From the NCBI GenBank assembly GCA_039881145.1, contig JAYKKI010000067.1, positions 2,241,001 to 2,305,000 of the forward strand: a DNA stretch of 64,000 nucleotides, read 5' to 3'. The translations under genes and the position numbers were made by a program. Of this stretch, positions 35,511 to 47,945 are shown piece after piece. This stretch comes from Druceiella hillmani (taxonomy: Eukaryota; Arthropoda; Insecta; Lepidoptera; Hepialidae). The notes below the pieces were generated by a model. That model searched no databases. It was given only the letters and a program-made list of their open reading frames with translations, and had not been told where the DNA came from. Every line of letters starts with the position of its first letter. Position 1 is the first letter of the stretch.

Positions 35511-38500
35511 CTTGTTTATCATAGACGAACTTATAGATGCCTCCGTGTTTAAAAGCACGTTAAAAATAGTTCTCATAACTTCCATTATTTTCTCTACCTT
35601 ATTAGTTTTTAGTTAGTTTTATTCACGTAACATATAGAGAAGGATTGTCTGCGAAATATACTTCCACGTTGTCCACTAGAAAATAGAACAAAAATAAAAA
35701 CTGCCTTGTCAAAGTCAAATTATTAAAGACTTAGTATAATCAAACATACAAGCCTTTTTAAATTTCTCCTTACCTTTTTCGATAATTAGACAATTCAAAC
35801 AAACAGACAACAATTTTAGACTCATGTGAAATTTAGACTCGTATGCTTCAGACGCTTCCGATTATTTTCTAAAATTATTTTCTACAGATTGATAAATAGG
35901 TTCAAATCATATACAATACAGAGGTCACAGGCAGGGGCAGCCTCGCCTCCCCCCCCCCTCCTCCTCGCTGCTAAATTACAGAAATAATTTAATCTCAGCA
36001 CAAAAATGTATTTTAATCTAACACAAATGCTCAGTGCAATCAACAAACCAAAAGAATACGCAGGTCACGTAACGTTACTGGAATTATACATCAAGCTAGT
36101 ATGAAAGTTAATACAGTGCCTACGTACGCGTTCTTCAATAGCTCAAATACGCAAACATGAGTAACACACCACCCCGCTGCGTTAATACTTGAACGCTGAG
36201 ACACAAGTCTTAGTTTATTGTCACATTTCCTTTAAGTGTTAGTTTATCACCAAATACCGCTCGCCGTGTTCTTGTGAAGCCGTCTCAAGGTTATCGAGAT
36301 CATTTGAGCCGGGCTCCATTCTCTTAGACTTATTGGTTTTCTGATGAAGCTTTCTACATAATATATAGTATATAGTTATATCTAGCAGAGACATCTTACA
36401 AATATAAAATGTAATGTGAATAGACGTAAAAATAGAGGTATAATAATACGGTAACTGCATCGTAGCGAGTATTAAGTCAGCTTTATAAGAAGAATGAATA
36501 AAACATAAGATAAGGACCCTAATAAAAATGGGCCACCCCTTTAATGCAAAGTGGTACATCGGGCCACCCCTTTAAAGCAAGTGGTACATCTCCCTTCTTG
36601 CTAATAGATTAAGCTTTCAAATTCATTCTGTATTCAGCTCTCGTAGAATAAAAACGTATTAAAATCCATAAGTTCGTTTTTAAAATCCTTTGTCGGGCTG
36701 TACAAATTGTTACATGCACTCGAATAAAAAATAACACTTTTTTTAGGATTGTATGATCTAGAACAATAAATTAAATATTAACAGATTCTCCGTCACATTA
36801 GGTAAATTTCTTATTACTAACGTATTGCCTTAAATTCATTTAATAACTAAATATAAAAATTATTACTAAAGCTAAGTTAAAAATATAATGCTTTAATAAA
36901 GGAGACCCTAAAATAATTAAAATGATTTTATGCTTTTGTACCCTCATATCATTTTGAAACTGATTTCTCATAATTTTGGATAAAATATAAATCTGGCTAG
37001 GCTGGAATTAGCTAATTAATTATTTTACAGGTAATATTATGGTTTTTATGGTCTCGTGATGAAACGAGCTTTATAATCAGTGACATCGTGCCAAGAAGCT
37101 ACCGGAGATAGACCACCCGGTAACCGATTTTTCAACAACAAAACAATAAAGCTTTCACAAATTTAAATGTTTAAAGAAGGTTTGAGACCCAGATATTGTT
37201 TTATATTGTTGGTTAATTTTAACATAATTTAACACATAATTTCATCTGACTATCTGGTCCTTCGTTCATGTACTTCCAAAACCAGAAATTGACACGATTG
37301 AGACTTTACCTTGTCTTCAAATACTTTGAGGTGCTGGGTTTTCCTTTACGTTTACTTTAGATTTGTTATTTACCTTTGAACTTGTGATCATTGCATTTCC
37401 AGTATTTGCGATATTAGCTCGCAAAATAAAATAATTGATTAAAATACTTTAAAATGATCACATCCTAGTGGTTGAGACAAAAAAGTAAGCTCAAAATCAA
37501 AACAAATAACTGGAAAGCTGCGAAAATTAGCAATTAAATATTTTACACCTGGAACTTCTATCAGTAGTGAGAAAATTAATTCTTCACGTGAGTCAAACCG
37601 TCACAAGATTAGTTGAATCACGAGATCCATTTTCTTACTTTTGTATATCGAAAAATGAATAACCGGAGTAATGAGAGAAAGAAACAAAAAATCATCCCGA
37701 TGAAGCTTTTGCATATTAATATAATGATCAAAGAGAAGGAAATCAAAATTCATGTCGGCTGAAAAACCATCGCATCGGGTATATGAATGATGTATCATTA
37801 CAAACAAGAGCTTTCAATAAAGTGAAACTATCTTCAATCACACAAATTATTTCACAGAATTGTGGGTATTATTTTTACGAACTATTTACAGAAAAGACAC
37901 CTGACATTTGGATTTTTACAAAGAACCTACATTTTCCCAAAATAAAGATTAACTTCTTCAAAGTGTTTGGAAGTTATGTGGAAGCAGATACTACCTTAGT
38001 ACATTCCTTTAACTTGATAGATCACCGTGCTTCTGTGTATAAACAAGATCAAAATATTTACTTTCATGTGTTTTAAAAACTGTACATTTTTTTTCAAGTT
38101 CCAACCATTGGTGAAATAAATTGACAAACTGTTTAGGTGTAAGTTAAGTGGTTAAAAGTATATCTGAAACCAGATCACACAAGATGATGTAATAAACAAT
38201 TTTCATTGGTGTTTTGAGAAAATTCTAAAAGCCTTGATCTCTATCACTAAGAACACCGAGCCGCCGGAGGAAACAAAAGCAAAACTGTCAGTTTGTGCGG
38301 AAAAAATAATAAGAACTGGAATCATTATTCTAACAGAAATATGGAGAACCATTTTTGATGAAAAAAACAGAACGATACCAGCCTTCAGAAACTACAACAA
38401 TGAATATTACAACAAAGATATTTCCTCCGCTTGGTGTAATTTATAATTTCAGGATTTTGATAATTTCGAACGCTAAAAAAATTCCATCCATATTTTTCCA

Positions 38501-38855
38501 TTCCATATTTTTCGACGTGTTTGTGTAATTTGTGCAACTGAAGAAATATACAGAAAATATTTCCTTTTTTTTTATTTCTCTTATTAGTGTACTGACTATA
38601 TATTTGAAATATCAATCAGATTTCGACTCAGAAATATATCATCAGAAGAGTCGAGATATGTTAGTATAGAAGGTTTAGCTAAACAAAATCTCCGTTTGTT
38701 CCAATGTTTGAAAGATATTGAGAATATTTAAATTAAGAAACTATTAAAAATTCACAACTGAATCATCTTTTGAGACTAGACAAAATCGAAGACATGTCAC
38801 CGAATCTAGAAAGCAATGTGAATCTTTTTATACACGATAGCAACTAACTTCAATG
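35511..38855. other. AT-rich stretch, small repeats, two unassigned open frames
   Basis: A pyrimidine tract with nine or more C lies near 35950-35970. A 31/30-bp tandem pair GGGCCACCCCTTTAA...GTGGTACATC lies at 36530-36590. Open frames 37783-38076 (+; contains SYVEADTTLVHSFNLID) and 38234-38446 (+; EKIIRTGIIILTEIWRTI, then FDEKNRTIPAFRNYNNEYYN) are coding-like, about 160 bases apart, and may be pieces of one old element. I recognise neither. Confidence 0.35.
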
Positions 38856-38857
38856 GC

Positions 38858-38860
<3 letters not shown>

Positions 38861-38921
<61 letters not shown>
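38861..38921. repeat. (AT)n microsatellite
   Basis: About 61 bases of pure AT, just outside the left end of duplication copy A. Confidence 0.98.
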
Positions 38922-38922
<1 letters not shown>

Positions 38923-39614
38923 CATTCTTTCTTAAAATTGACTTTTACTTTCTATGACCCAAAGTAGTTTAGGAAATAACTTCTCCTGAAAGAAACCTAT
39001 GTCGAAAATGTAATTAACCCACTGCTCTAAAGACAACTCCATTTATAATATCCTCAAGTCTGTTTATCCGCCTGCCAGTTTATCATAGCCCCACATATAG
39101 GTCCTAGGGTTTTACACCTACTTGCGCGAAAAATATTAAAAAAGAATTTCAGCTACCACGTAAAATACATGGCTAAACAATTAGTTTAATGTAGTTATCG
39201 CGTGACAGTAAGTTCCAAAAATTGTTATATAATATTTTATTGAATATTTTTTTCAAAATGTTAATATAACATCATTTTACATTGACTTAATTAATTTTTT
39301 AAACAAATCGCTAAATGCTTTTTTTAAATAAAATTAGGTGTGATGAAATTACTACTTTTCCTGTAATGTTAATTGTACAATTTTTGAGAGCAATTTTTAC
39401 CAAAACTAAACAATAAACATTTTTTAGTTTTAATATAATATCATTTTACATTGACTTAGCTTTTTTGACAAATCACTAATTTAACCCATAATAATTTTAA
39501 AGAAAAAAATACATCTTTGAAGATTTTGTTAAAAATTATTCATTGAATGCACAGGTTTATATATTAGTGTAAATAAATATATTTCAGGTAAACGGTATTG
39601 TTTCACATATAATC

Positions 39615-39885
39615 ATGGGTCCATTTTTACCTAGTATAGTTCTGTACCTCAAAAAGAAAGAAGGAACCCTTGTAGGATTACTCGTTTTCCGTCTCTCTAC
39701 CCAGACCTTTTTTTCTCGCAAACGCGTTGAAATTAATATCAAACACTTATTAACGTTCCCTTGGAGCTGTAAAAAATCAAACTTCTAAATCAACGCAATA
39801 AGAAAATTCTATAAATACAAACATTTAAGCCACATTTTTGACTCTCGCAAATAAATAAAAACCCGTAAGGCATTTCCTTCTTCTT
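39615..39885 (+). repeat. Dispersed insect repeat (GTACCTCAAAAGG...CCCTATAGGG type), left part, split by a LINE
   Basis: GGGTCCATTTTTACCTAGTA, then GTACCTCAAAAAGAAAG, GGAACCCTTGTAGGATTAC, CGCAAACGCGTTGAAATTAA and CCCTTGGAGCTGT with TCAAACTTCTAAATCAACGC follow the order of a non-coding repeat I remember from moths and other insects. The unsplit homologue is at 49370-49990 in copy B. Here the repeat stops at AACCCGTAAGGCATTTCC, where a LINE 3' tail begins, and resumes after the LINE near 41640. Confidence 0.65.
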
Positions 39886-41640
39886 CACCTTCTTTTTCTT
39901 CTTCTTCTTCTTCAATGGCTTGACAGCCCAGGATGACCCTGTCTTCCACAGAATCAACTCCCAAGCTTTCCTGTTCTTGGCCAGAGGCACCCAGTTCGTT
40001 ACACTAAGGATTTTTAAGTCTTTTTCCAAGCAGTCGAGCCACCTATGTTTATGTTGGTTGTTTTACATTTTAGACCACCAAAAATACTTCTCAAAAGCAT
40101 TCATTTAAAAAGAGAAACGATATGGTTAACTTTTTCTGTCATTGTCCATGTCTCAGCAGAGTATGTAAGAATAGGTCTAATAAAACTTTTGCAAATCAGA
40201 ATCTTTGTTTTTCTACTGGTGAATCTAGATTTCAAGTACTTTTTAAGACCGAAAAAAACATCGGTTAGCTTCAGTGGCCGTACTATGGATCTCAGGCATG
40301 ATATCATTGAGAGTATTAACTTCTGATCCTAAGTATTTAAAGCTGCTAAAGGTTTCAAACTTATAATCCCCAATTTCAAAATAAGGGCTGCTATAATTGG
40401 CACAGGTCATGTACTTAGTTTTATTTTGGTTGACTGCAAGATGCAGGCTGCAGCCTCTAGTGATGCAAAATCCTCTCTAAGTGCCTCAGGAGTTCGTGCG
40501 ACAATGTCAATGTGGTCAACGAATGCGAAGATCTGAACAGATTTGTTAAAGATTGTACCACGGATATTATGTTCGAGTCTTTCACAATCTTTTAGAGATA
40601 AATATTAAAGAGCAAGCAGGCCAGTGCATCCCCTTGCCTGAGCCCATTTGAAACAACAATGGACTCTGTGAGATTGTTCTGAACTTTGACCCTAAGTTTT
40701 GTTTCAGTTAGAGTAATAGTTGTCAAATTTATAAGTTTTTAGGTATTGCAAACTCTCTCATGGCTTCAATAAGTAGTTTTCTGTTTACTAATCGTATGCA
40801 GTCTTGAAATCAACAGGGAGATAGTGTGTTGTTATACCGAATCCATTAGTTTTTTTCAGGATTCGCCTAATGTTAAAGATATGTTCCGTTGGGGATCTTC
40901 CTTTGCAAAAACCGCATTGGTAATTGCCTATAATATTGTCTGTATAGGTTACTAGTCTGTTAAAAAGTATATTGGAAAAAGTTTGTTAAAAGCGCAAAGG
41001 AGACTGACTCTCCTGTAGTTGGCACATTCCAAAACGTCTCCCTTTTTGTGAATAGGGCAAATGATGCTCAGTTTCCAATCTCCAGGCAAAATTTCTTGGT
41101 TCCAAATTGATTCAATGGGGTGATGAATTTCCTCAATGTTTTGACTTGCTGCACTTTTGATGAGTTCTGAAGGAATCATGTCTGGTCCTGGGGCTTTGTG
41201 GTTTTTGAGTTTTTAATTCTTTCTTTAACTTCTAACAAATATGGTGGTGGGATATTCTAAGTGTTTGCAGTAGTATTAGTATTGGTAAAAGATCCTTCCT
41301 GTGTGTGATCATTCAGCAAGTCACCAAAATACTCATTCCATCGATGAAGCACCTCTTTTCTGTCATTTAGAATGGTGTTGTTTTTATCTCTGCAAGCAGT
41401 AGTTCTAGGCTTAAAAGAAATTTTACCAAGATTTATTTCACGGTAGAAAGCACAGCTTTCGTTTGACCCTCTCAGATGTTCAATATCTTTAAATAGATCA
41501 TTGTGAAACAGTTTTTTTTAAGCCGATGAACCTTCTTTTCCTGTTTTCTAGTTTTCTTATATTCCTCGACAGAGCTTCTTGAGTGGCGCTTTTGGATCAT
41601 AGTTTCATAGGCAGCTCTTCTTCCGGTTTCCTGTTAACCC
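39880..41640 (-). pseudogene. LINE reverse transcriptase inserted in duplication copy A, catalytic motif mutated
   Basis: Minus strand. The 5' end is a decayed charged region (41600-41200), then GDWKLSIICPIHKKGDVLE and ANYRRVSLLCAFNKLF (41090-40985), GNYQCGFCKGRSPTEHIF (about 40935-40880), YLPVDFKTAYD (about 40830-40800), GLRQGDALACLLFNI (about 40650-40600) and QIFAFVDHIDIVARTPEAL (about 40535-40480), where the usual FADD is FVDH. Then come YLGS-type KYLGSEVN (about 40345), SRFTSRKTKILICKSF and LTYSAETWTM. The end is KAWELILWKTGSSWAVKPL, followed by a (GAA)n tail at 39890-39915. It is related to, but not the same as, the LINE at 10.9 kb. 5' truncated and inactive. Confidence 0.92.
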
Positions 41641-41800
41641 CGAATCGAAAATTAAAATATTGTAAATAGTTTAGTAAGAATATTAGGTACCATCAAAAGT
41701 TTATAAATGCCTAAATGTGTACCGAACTCTCGTAGTGTAAGTTCCACTCGTACTTGACAGTTTTTTTTGTATTTACGCATATTCTTTTGATTTCTATGTT
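41641..41800 (+). repeat. Right part of the split dispersed repeat
   Basis: From 41675 the sequence again matches copy B. The end contains GTGTACCGAACTCTCGTAGT, CACTCGTACTTGACAG and TTTTTTTT, corresponding to the known right end GTACGGAACCCTCG...CTCGCACTTGGCCGGTTTTTT. The homologous right end in copy B is at 49905-49980. Confidence 0.6.
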
Positions 41801-41950
41801 GGATAAATTAACTGTGAAATAGCTTGACCTTGGAACTTGTAAATTTTTACTGTTCTGAAATCAAAAAAATGGACCCTTGTAATTTCATCTTGTTTGCGCG
41901 TCCACAAAAATGTCTTACTTTTTTTGTAGTTTCTATAGCTTTAGACTATG

Positions 41951-41953
<3 letters not shown>

Positions 41954-42021
<68 letters not shown>
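41954..42021. repeat. (AT)n microsatellite, absent from copy B
   Basis: About 68 bases of AT lie between ACTATGAATA and ATGAGTAATGGAAATAC. In copy B the same flanks (near 50155-50195) are separated by only a few bases. Confidence 0.97.
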
Positions 42022-42023
<2 letters not shown>

Positions 42024-43279
42024 GAGTAATGGAAATACTTCAGAAGGAACTTTCAAGTAATGGACAATAGAATATTAAATTAATAATACCGTCGTTCCGC
42101 CACAATTGGGATAAACATACTTTAGGTAAATATTCCCTATGGAAGTAAATGTACTTGTTACGTAGGGATATAAAAACATTATTGAAGTTCCACTTCTCAT
42201 CGGACACGTTGCCGGAAAAATCTGTGACGCGCGTAACGTGTCGAAACTGGGACTGCATACTACTTTTCAACAGAACATAATTAACAAACCTATCTCAGTA
42301 CATTGCTGGACATTTCAATGCGGGTATCATTGGGGGTACTGTCATTTAAATACGGAATAGAATTTGAAGCAGAGTGATAAAGAAAAATCTTGATTCAAAA
42401 AGCTGTAAAATGGGATTTGTTGTTAAATTACGTGAGGTTTAACTAAAAATGTTCTAATTGCTTTAAATTGTCATTGCAATTTTCAGATAATTTTTTTTAC
42501 TAAATTGCAAGATACTTACAGATATAAAAATAAATATAATCTTTTACTATTAATTCAGATAACTAGTGAAATTAGCTCCACGTCTTATCCAGCAGCTATA
42601 TCAAGTAGTTAAACGTTGTTAGAAGTTATTAAAAAAACAATGTCAACAAAATTTTGACTTCCAATTTTGCAAACGACGCGAAGAATAACTGCGAATGTCG
42701 TTTGAAAGAAAAACTATGAGAAATATCAACAAAGGCTTTCTTAAATATTTTTATGTCATTTTAAATAAATGACACAAATGTTTAAGAAAGGTTTTCCAGG
42801 AGAAATTATAAATTATTTTACCGACAATTCACGTTTTTATCTAATTCCAACTCCCGACTTCGAATGGAAAAATTAAAAGGAAAAATATACTCTAGAATCA
42901 TCTAAATGTCTACTTCTTACAATCACTTTTTCTTCTAGAGTTATGTATAATAAATCTCTTCTAGCCAATTGACTTGAAGAGATTTCTATAATAAGAATAA
43001 GTCCACCAAAAAACAGAGAAAGGAAAAATCAGAACAAATTTTCTTGCAAAAGTCATGGTCACTAAAAATTTCATGAAATGTTTAGCTCAAGTTTTGATAA
43101 ATTTCATTTCCAATAAACGCAGTTAGCATTTAATATTTCGCAATAGTTTGTTTTTCTTTAATGGTATCAAATGTTTAACAACAATTTTGACTATTATCAA
43201 TTAATATTCATAGATAATTCTTAAACATTCCATAAATAGTAACGAGTCGCAAGCTCGGTATAATTATTTCCACTAATTA

Positions 43280-43510
43280 CTTCACCAAACATAAGCAAAT
43301 AAACAACCATCGCTTTCCCAGCGCCCCAGAAGGAAAATGCGAGAAGACTCCTTTGTCCGTGCGTTGTAAGACATTTTGCAATAACGTCGCTTGACGTTGC
43401 TTCCAGATCTCATGACTTGTGGGCGAACAACGAGATCGGACGGTGATTGAGAATCACTTGCCGGAAATTAATTATGTCTCAGCTTCATTATAATTTAATT
43501 GCATCCTTCT
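43280..43510 (-). other. Block kept between the two duplication copies, open on the minus strand
   Basis: 43280-43500 and 51450-51670 are among the best matching parts of the duplication. On the minus strand both can be read without a stop over about 30-40 codons: AFSFWGAGKAMVVYLLMFG and TELATRYYLWN in A, and AFSFWGAGKAIVVYLLMFG and the same TELATRYYLWN in B. Upstream, both have a CCGATCTCGTTGTT...TCATGAGATC stretch. I know no such protein; it could be a small conserved exon, or a repeat whose frame happens to be open. Confidence 0.3.
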
Positions 43511-43959
43511 TATTTGGATGTACTTAGAAATATACTACTGTCTTATTTTCTAGAGCGTATAAATAACTAGACTTGTCTTTTTTACTATTCTTACCAAAAA
43601 CAAACCTAAGATGTTGTTGTTCAGCATTAATAAAATCTATCAAGCACACATAGTACTCGCAATATAAGGATTCCGTACCAAATTAGGTAAATGTAAACAT
43701 TTAGGGGCATAAAGTATATCTATTAAACTATTTGCAAAATTTTAATTTTTACAACATAAATTAATTGTCTGTTCTATCAGACATAAAAACATGGTTTTCC
43801 TGTAACTTTTGCGTGTGCTTCTAAAAATTCATATTTTTCATATTTTAATTTGAGTAGTTTCGTAAACAATGGGGAAGAATATATTGTTTGCACATTTTTC
43901 ATTATATCTACAAAGATAAAAAACCTAAATATATGACAAAATAATTCTTAAGACCCATA

Positions 43960-44175
43960 TAACTAGCCGTTTCAAACTATAACACTATATATTTGAAATA
44001 ATATTTTTTTTTATTTTAGCTATTGAGATATGTGCAAGTTATTATGTTTCATTATTATGAAAAATATTGGATTTTAACATCAAGTGTTTTCTGAGAAAAA
44101 TGGCTGTGACAGACAGACACTTGAGTATCTTGAACGGAACCCTATACGGTATAGACCGAAAAAAATTGTAAGGGT
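43960..44175 (+). repeat. Dispersed insect repeat fragment (GACAGACAGAC...CGGAACCCTATA)
   Basis: GGCTGTGACAGACAGACACT followed by GAACGGAACCCTATACGG fits the right end of the GACGGACGG/GGAACCCTA repeat. The copy B homologue is at about 52240-52290, where the GACAGAC tract is lost. Confidence 0.5.
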
Positions 44176-45159
44176 TTTCTCGTAGCTTTCCGGTAATACT
44201 TACGAACACCAACTGAGAAATACGTCGCCCACAGAAGGTGACTTCTGCTTATCCTTGTTAACGCTGCGATTGAGTCATACACAATCATAGTTAATAGTTT
44301 TCCCGTTTTCCATTCTCTGCTCAAAAAGCATTATTCTATTTGTTCGTGAAAATCATGAGTCATGCGTATAAAAGTCATGTAGTTCTTGCGAGTGAATTAT
44401 CAACAAGTACTACGACAAAGGCGGTATTAAAAACAGTAAAAGAATAATTGCCCATTGTGTATTTTAGAAGCAAACTTCCAAAGTAAACGAATTTTTTTTA
44501 TAACACGACTAAAGTTTGTATAAATTATTACATTTATGTTTATTCGTAAATATAAACATTATTATATAACTTCAATTCAAAAGCAAACCCGCATATATTT
44601 CATATTCAGAATTAAGAAATTTCACTACTCCACTCGTATGAGAGGATATTATGGGTCACGCATACATTTTTATTTACCTTTGAACTCTCTACCAGTACAT
44701 AATTGCATACTCAATGATAGTCACTCAAAAATATTAACCACGTTGCTTTTATGACAGCGCAATGCTCCCAATTACATCACAATAGAGGTGCTAAGGTACT
44801 TAATAAAAAGTACAAAATTATACATTTGCTTGCTGAAATATATCAACCATGAAAATATAGCGATACCCAATATATAAATACATTTTTTGTATGTTGGGAA
44901 GCTCTATTGCTATGACTTTATCACACATCTCGCACAGCCAATTACATCATAGAGTCCACTATGTACAAAGTTAAAGTTTCACCTAAATAAGCCAAACTAT
45001 ACATCCAACATGAAAGTAAAAATGAAAAACAGAAATACAGGAATTTTGTGTCTTAAAAAACTCAGATTTATAAATCTGATTGAAAACCATTCTCTTGCTT
45101 TTAATAGAAAAATCATCTTCGATTGGAAAATTTTACCGCTAAGGAACCTTTTACAATGC

Positions 45160-45289
45160 ATATGTTAAACACGATTAAATGAAACTACGTGATGTAGTAT
45201 TATTTCTACTTTCTTTAAGTTCTTTACCTCGACCTAGGTTTCGTTGTATTACAACATATTCAGGGGCTATTAGCAAAGATATGTTAAAC
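45160..45289. mobile_element. Short inserted element (108 bp) with 11-bp target-site duplication
   Basis: ATATGTTAAAC at 45160-45170 is repeated exactly at 45279-45289. The 108 bases between them (ACGATTAAATGAAACTACGT ... GGGGCTATTAGCAAAG) match the elements at 32339 and 48757. The homologous site in copy B (about 54222-54245) reads GTATGTTAAACAAACTGCAA with no insert. It is a genuine insertion into copy A after the duplication. No coding capacity. On the minus strand it reads CCTGAA-like, then TGTAATACAACGAAACCTAG. That layout reminds me of 3' ends of Penelope-like or LINE retroelements, but this is inference. Confidence 0.88.
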
Positions 45290-45700
45290 TAACTACAATA
45301 CTATGGGCATATAAAATGACAACAGAATAGACACCTTTTTATGTACACCAATTAAAGTATCAGTGGTAAACGATAACAATAGGCAATAAAGGTGGAACGA
45401 TAAGTACAAAATGTAATTAAAATTTGTGGGGCGGAACGTGAACCACCCCAACGGTCAAGATCTTACTTCCAAAGCCGAGAATCGATCAGCTTTACAAATC
45501 GAAAACAATTTGAGGAACAGTATTCTAACCCTCGATGATAGTCATAGAACATTGATACGTGGAAGCTATATGTAAACTAGTCAATGTTTTTTCACTCGTA
45601 TATTAGGAAAATCCAACCAACTGCGTAAAAGATATATACGACGACTAAACGAAGATATAGGAGCCTACGTAACTCTATTTTTTATCTGTAGGGTTCCGTA
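45290..45700. other. Copy A segment without a clear match in copy B
   Basis: The sequence from about 45330 to 45700 (GGGGCGGAACGTGAACCACC and onward) has no counterpart I could find between 54245 and 54340. It is either an extra insertion in A or a deletion in B. TAGGGTTCCGTAGTCTTCTA at 45690-45710 resembles an end of the dispersed GGTTCCG repeat, which favours insertion in A. Confidence 0.5.
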
Positions 45701-46034
45701 GTCTTCTAGATCTTTTAAAATTGTTTATGCGAATTAACCAATAACAAAATGTTAGTATGTATAATTTTTCGAAGCCGAACTGAAAAGTTAGGAGGGGTGG
45801 GATAATGTATCCCAAGCTGATAGTTTTGCAAATGGAGCTTTAAAGATAAAATGGAAATAATTTTTTTATTAAAAACGATCCTGGATGTTAGCAATGACAC
45901 CCACTTTGATAGAATGATGACCCTTTTATAATGATAACTAAGTTTAAAAATATTATTTAAATAACATGCAATATTGAATGAATCTTGATACAAAGCATCT
46001 GCTTGCATCATTTCATGTACATAGATTTACGACT

Positions 46035-46095
46035 GTAGAGACTATGGGAGTATGACAAACGGATAGACGACGGACGGATGGGCGGAGGGATGTGA
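46035..46095 (+). repeat. GACGGACGGATGGGCGG tract near the end of copy A
   Basis: GTATGACAAACGGATAGACG followed by ACGGACGGATGGGCGGAGGG corresponds to GTAGTGACAGACGGATAGAC in copy B (54549-54590). It is the GAC-rich core of the dispersed insect repeat. Confidence 0.7.
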
Positions 46096-46265
46096 AGACA
46101 TTATAAGGATTACTTGCTTCTCTATGGAATGCTAATAAAAAACGATATCAATCCCAACACCAATGTATTGTCAACGTACCCCTGATGAACAGGGGACAAC
46201 GTACTTCCGAAATTCAGTCACCTCCGACCAAGCGCAAAATGTAAAAAATATAAATTGTATAAATT

Positions 46266-47945
46266 AATTTATTTTACTTCTCTAACTAAACAACTTCCCT
46301 TTGCTCTGGAAATCTGGAAATCCAGCGTGTAAAAAAATTCTTCTCTGCAAAATATGAACTGACATTTGATCTGGGTTTTTAAGATTCCGCTTCCAAACTA
46401 GCGACCCGTATAGTTTTGCGATGTCCTTCTGTATGTCAGAGTACTATCAGAGTAATTTTAAAAAAAAATTATGGTACCTCGCCTACATATTGTTAATTTG
46501 TTTTAATCGCAAACCCCAATTGTGTGTCGTTGAATAGATCCTTCAAAAATATTGGGATTTTCAATACAGGAATCGATTTACGTCATACTAACTTTTAAGT
46601 AGTCATTTTTGTAAGAGTTACGTGTCCCGCCCTCGCCCAGCTAAACCTCTGTTTGTGAATATCGGAAAATTATTCACAGCAGTAATATAAATAACGAAAT
46701 TAAAAAGAAAATTATCACAGATAAGTAGACTCTGCTAGTTTACGACTAACAGTCGATGAACTTATGACATGTAGTTAGATCTGTAAAAAATTGAAAGAAA
46801 CTTCATACAAATGACTTAAACTAACTGCAAACATTATTTTCTTTTTTAAAATGTAAATTTATTTATCAAATCGTTAATTTTAGAAGCCTGGACCATGTAA
46901 AGTTTTCCACCCAGGTGGAATAATTTACACCAATGTTCTTTTTTTGTAAAAAAGATTGGTACACCGAAATATTCAAATTATGCCCATAATTACAATTACA
47001 AAATCGAGCCCAATATGGTAACATTTTCTTCTACACTCTGGTTGTAAAATTATTAAGATTTTAATTTATTAATATTTTGTTTACGCATGAAGTTCTGAGT
47101 CCTTAAATAAGAAGCGTGCACAGTTTTCCGGAACCCCTCTAAATAGTATAATAGAAAATACTAAATACAATAATAAATTTATAATAGACTAAATGCGTAC
47201 GGAACCTTTGAGTTTTACTCGTACTTAATAGCAATTTTCCCAAAACTTTCATTGATATCCAAGATCTATCGATATGGCCTGAACTCAATATTCTACTATA
47301 CATAACATACCTCGAGAAACTTTTGTTTACCATTTCACCAATACCCTCTTCACTTCCACTTAAGTTAAAAACTAATTTAACTTTTAAGCTATAAATACAA
47401 ACCAGTGAATAAAATAGCATAACACTACAGTTAATGTCATTTAAGCTTACTAAAGCAAAATTTCAAAGTAAATTAGGTATGTAATTCATTCAAATATGGC
47501 TTCCCAAACTTTTGTTCCTGATAATTAATTCTTCTCTTTCATGTCCTTCGTCCTTTCAACCCTCATCAGTATGTACATTAATTTAACATAAACAGGAAGC
47601 GAATTAATTAACAATTGTTCTAAATTTGGTATGACCTTTTAATGTTACTATTTAGAAACGTCAAAGATACATTTAATGGATGCTTATATTCCCATTTTAA
47701 TGACATAATTATATTTGATAGAATTCATCAAAATTGTCTTTGGATCTGTCAGACAAGTTGATTACATTAGTTATTAATTATGCTACGCAATACTAAAAAA
47801 ATATCTGAATTATTCATAAGGTTTCTTAATCAGATTGACTAATGGACCAATCACTTGTAGGCATTTTAATTTCATATCACGTCACGGAGAAATTTAATAT
47901 TTATTTTTAAAACTTAGTTTACGCGATAGTTAAATGTCATGCGTA
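46266..47945. other. Spacer between the duplication copies, no recognised gene
   Basis: A minus-strand frame at 47139-47420 (93 codons) has no family signature. The stretch near 47195-47230 (GCGTACGGAACCTTTGAG, then ACTCGTACTT) resembles the GTACGGAACCCT...ACTCGCACTTGG end of the dispersed repeat. Confidence 0.4.

Larger units (their letters stand above)
38975..46265 (+). repeat. Segmental duplication, copy A
   Basis: The region aligns by eye, in the same order and orientation, with 48600-54790. Shared landmarks, copy A first: CCGCCTGCCAGTTTATCA (39064) and CCGCCAGTTTATCAAATC (48671); TTTCAGCTACCACGTAAAA (39148) and its variant (48912); TCAAACTTCTAAATCAAC (39777 and 49538); TTTATAAATGCCTAAATGTG (41700 and 49905); TGAAATCAAAAAAATGGACC (41857) and variant (50070); CCCAGCGCCCCAGAAGGAA (43318) and variant (51489); CACCTCCGACCAAGCGCAA (46220) and variant (54730). 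Copy A carries a LINE, a small element with target-site duplication, and its own (AT)n. Substitutions and indels are frequent, so the duplication is not recent. Confidence 0.9.

Noticed and set aside
39790..40029. Minus-strand frame with a run of lysines
   Set aside because: The lysines are the (GAA)n tail of the LINE, and the N-terminal part is the LINE's own C-terminus.
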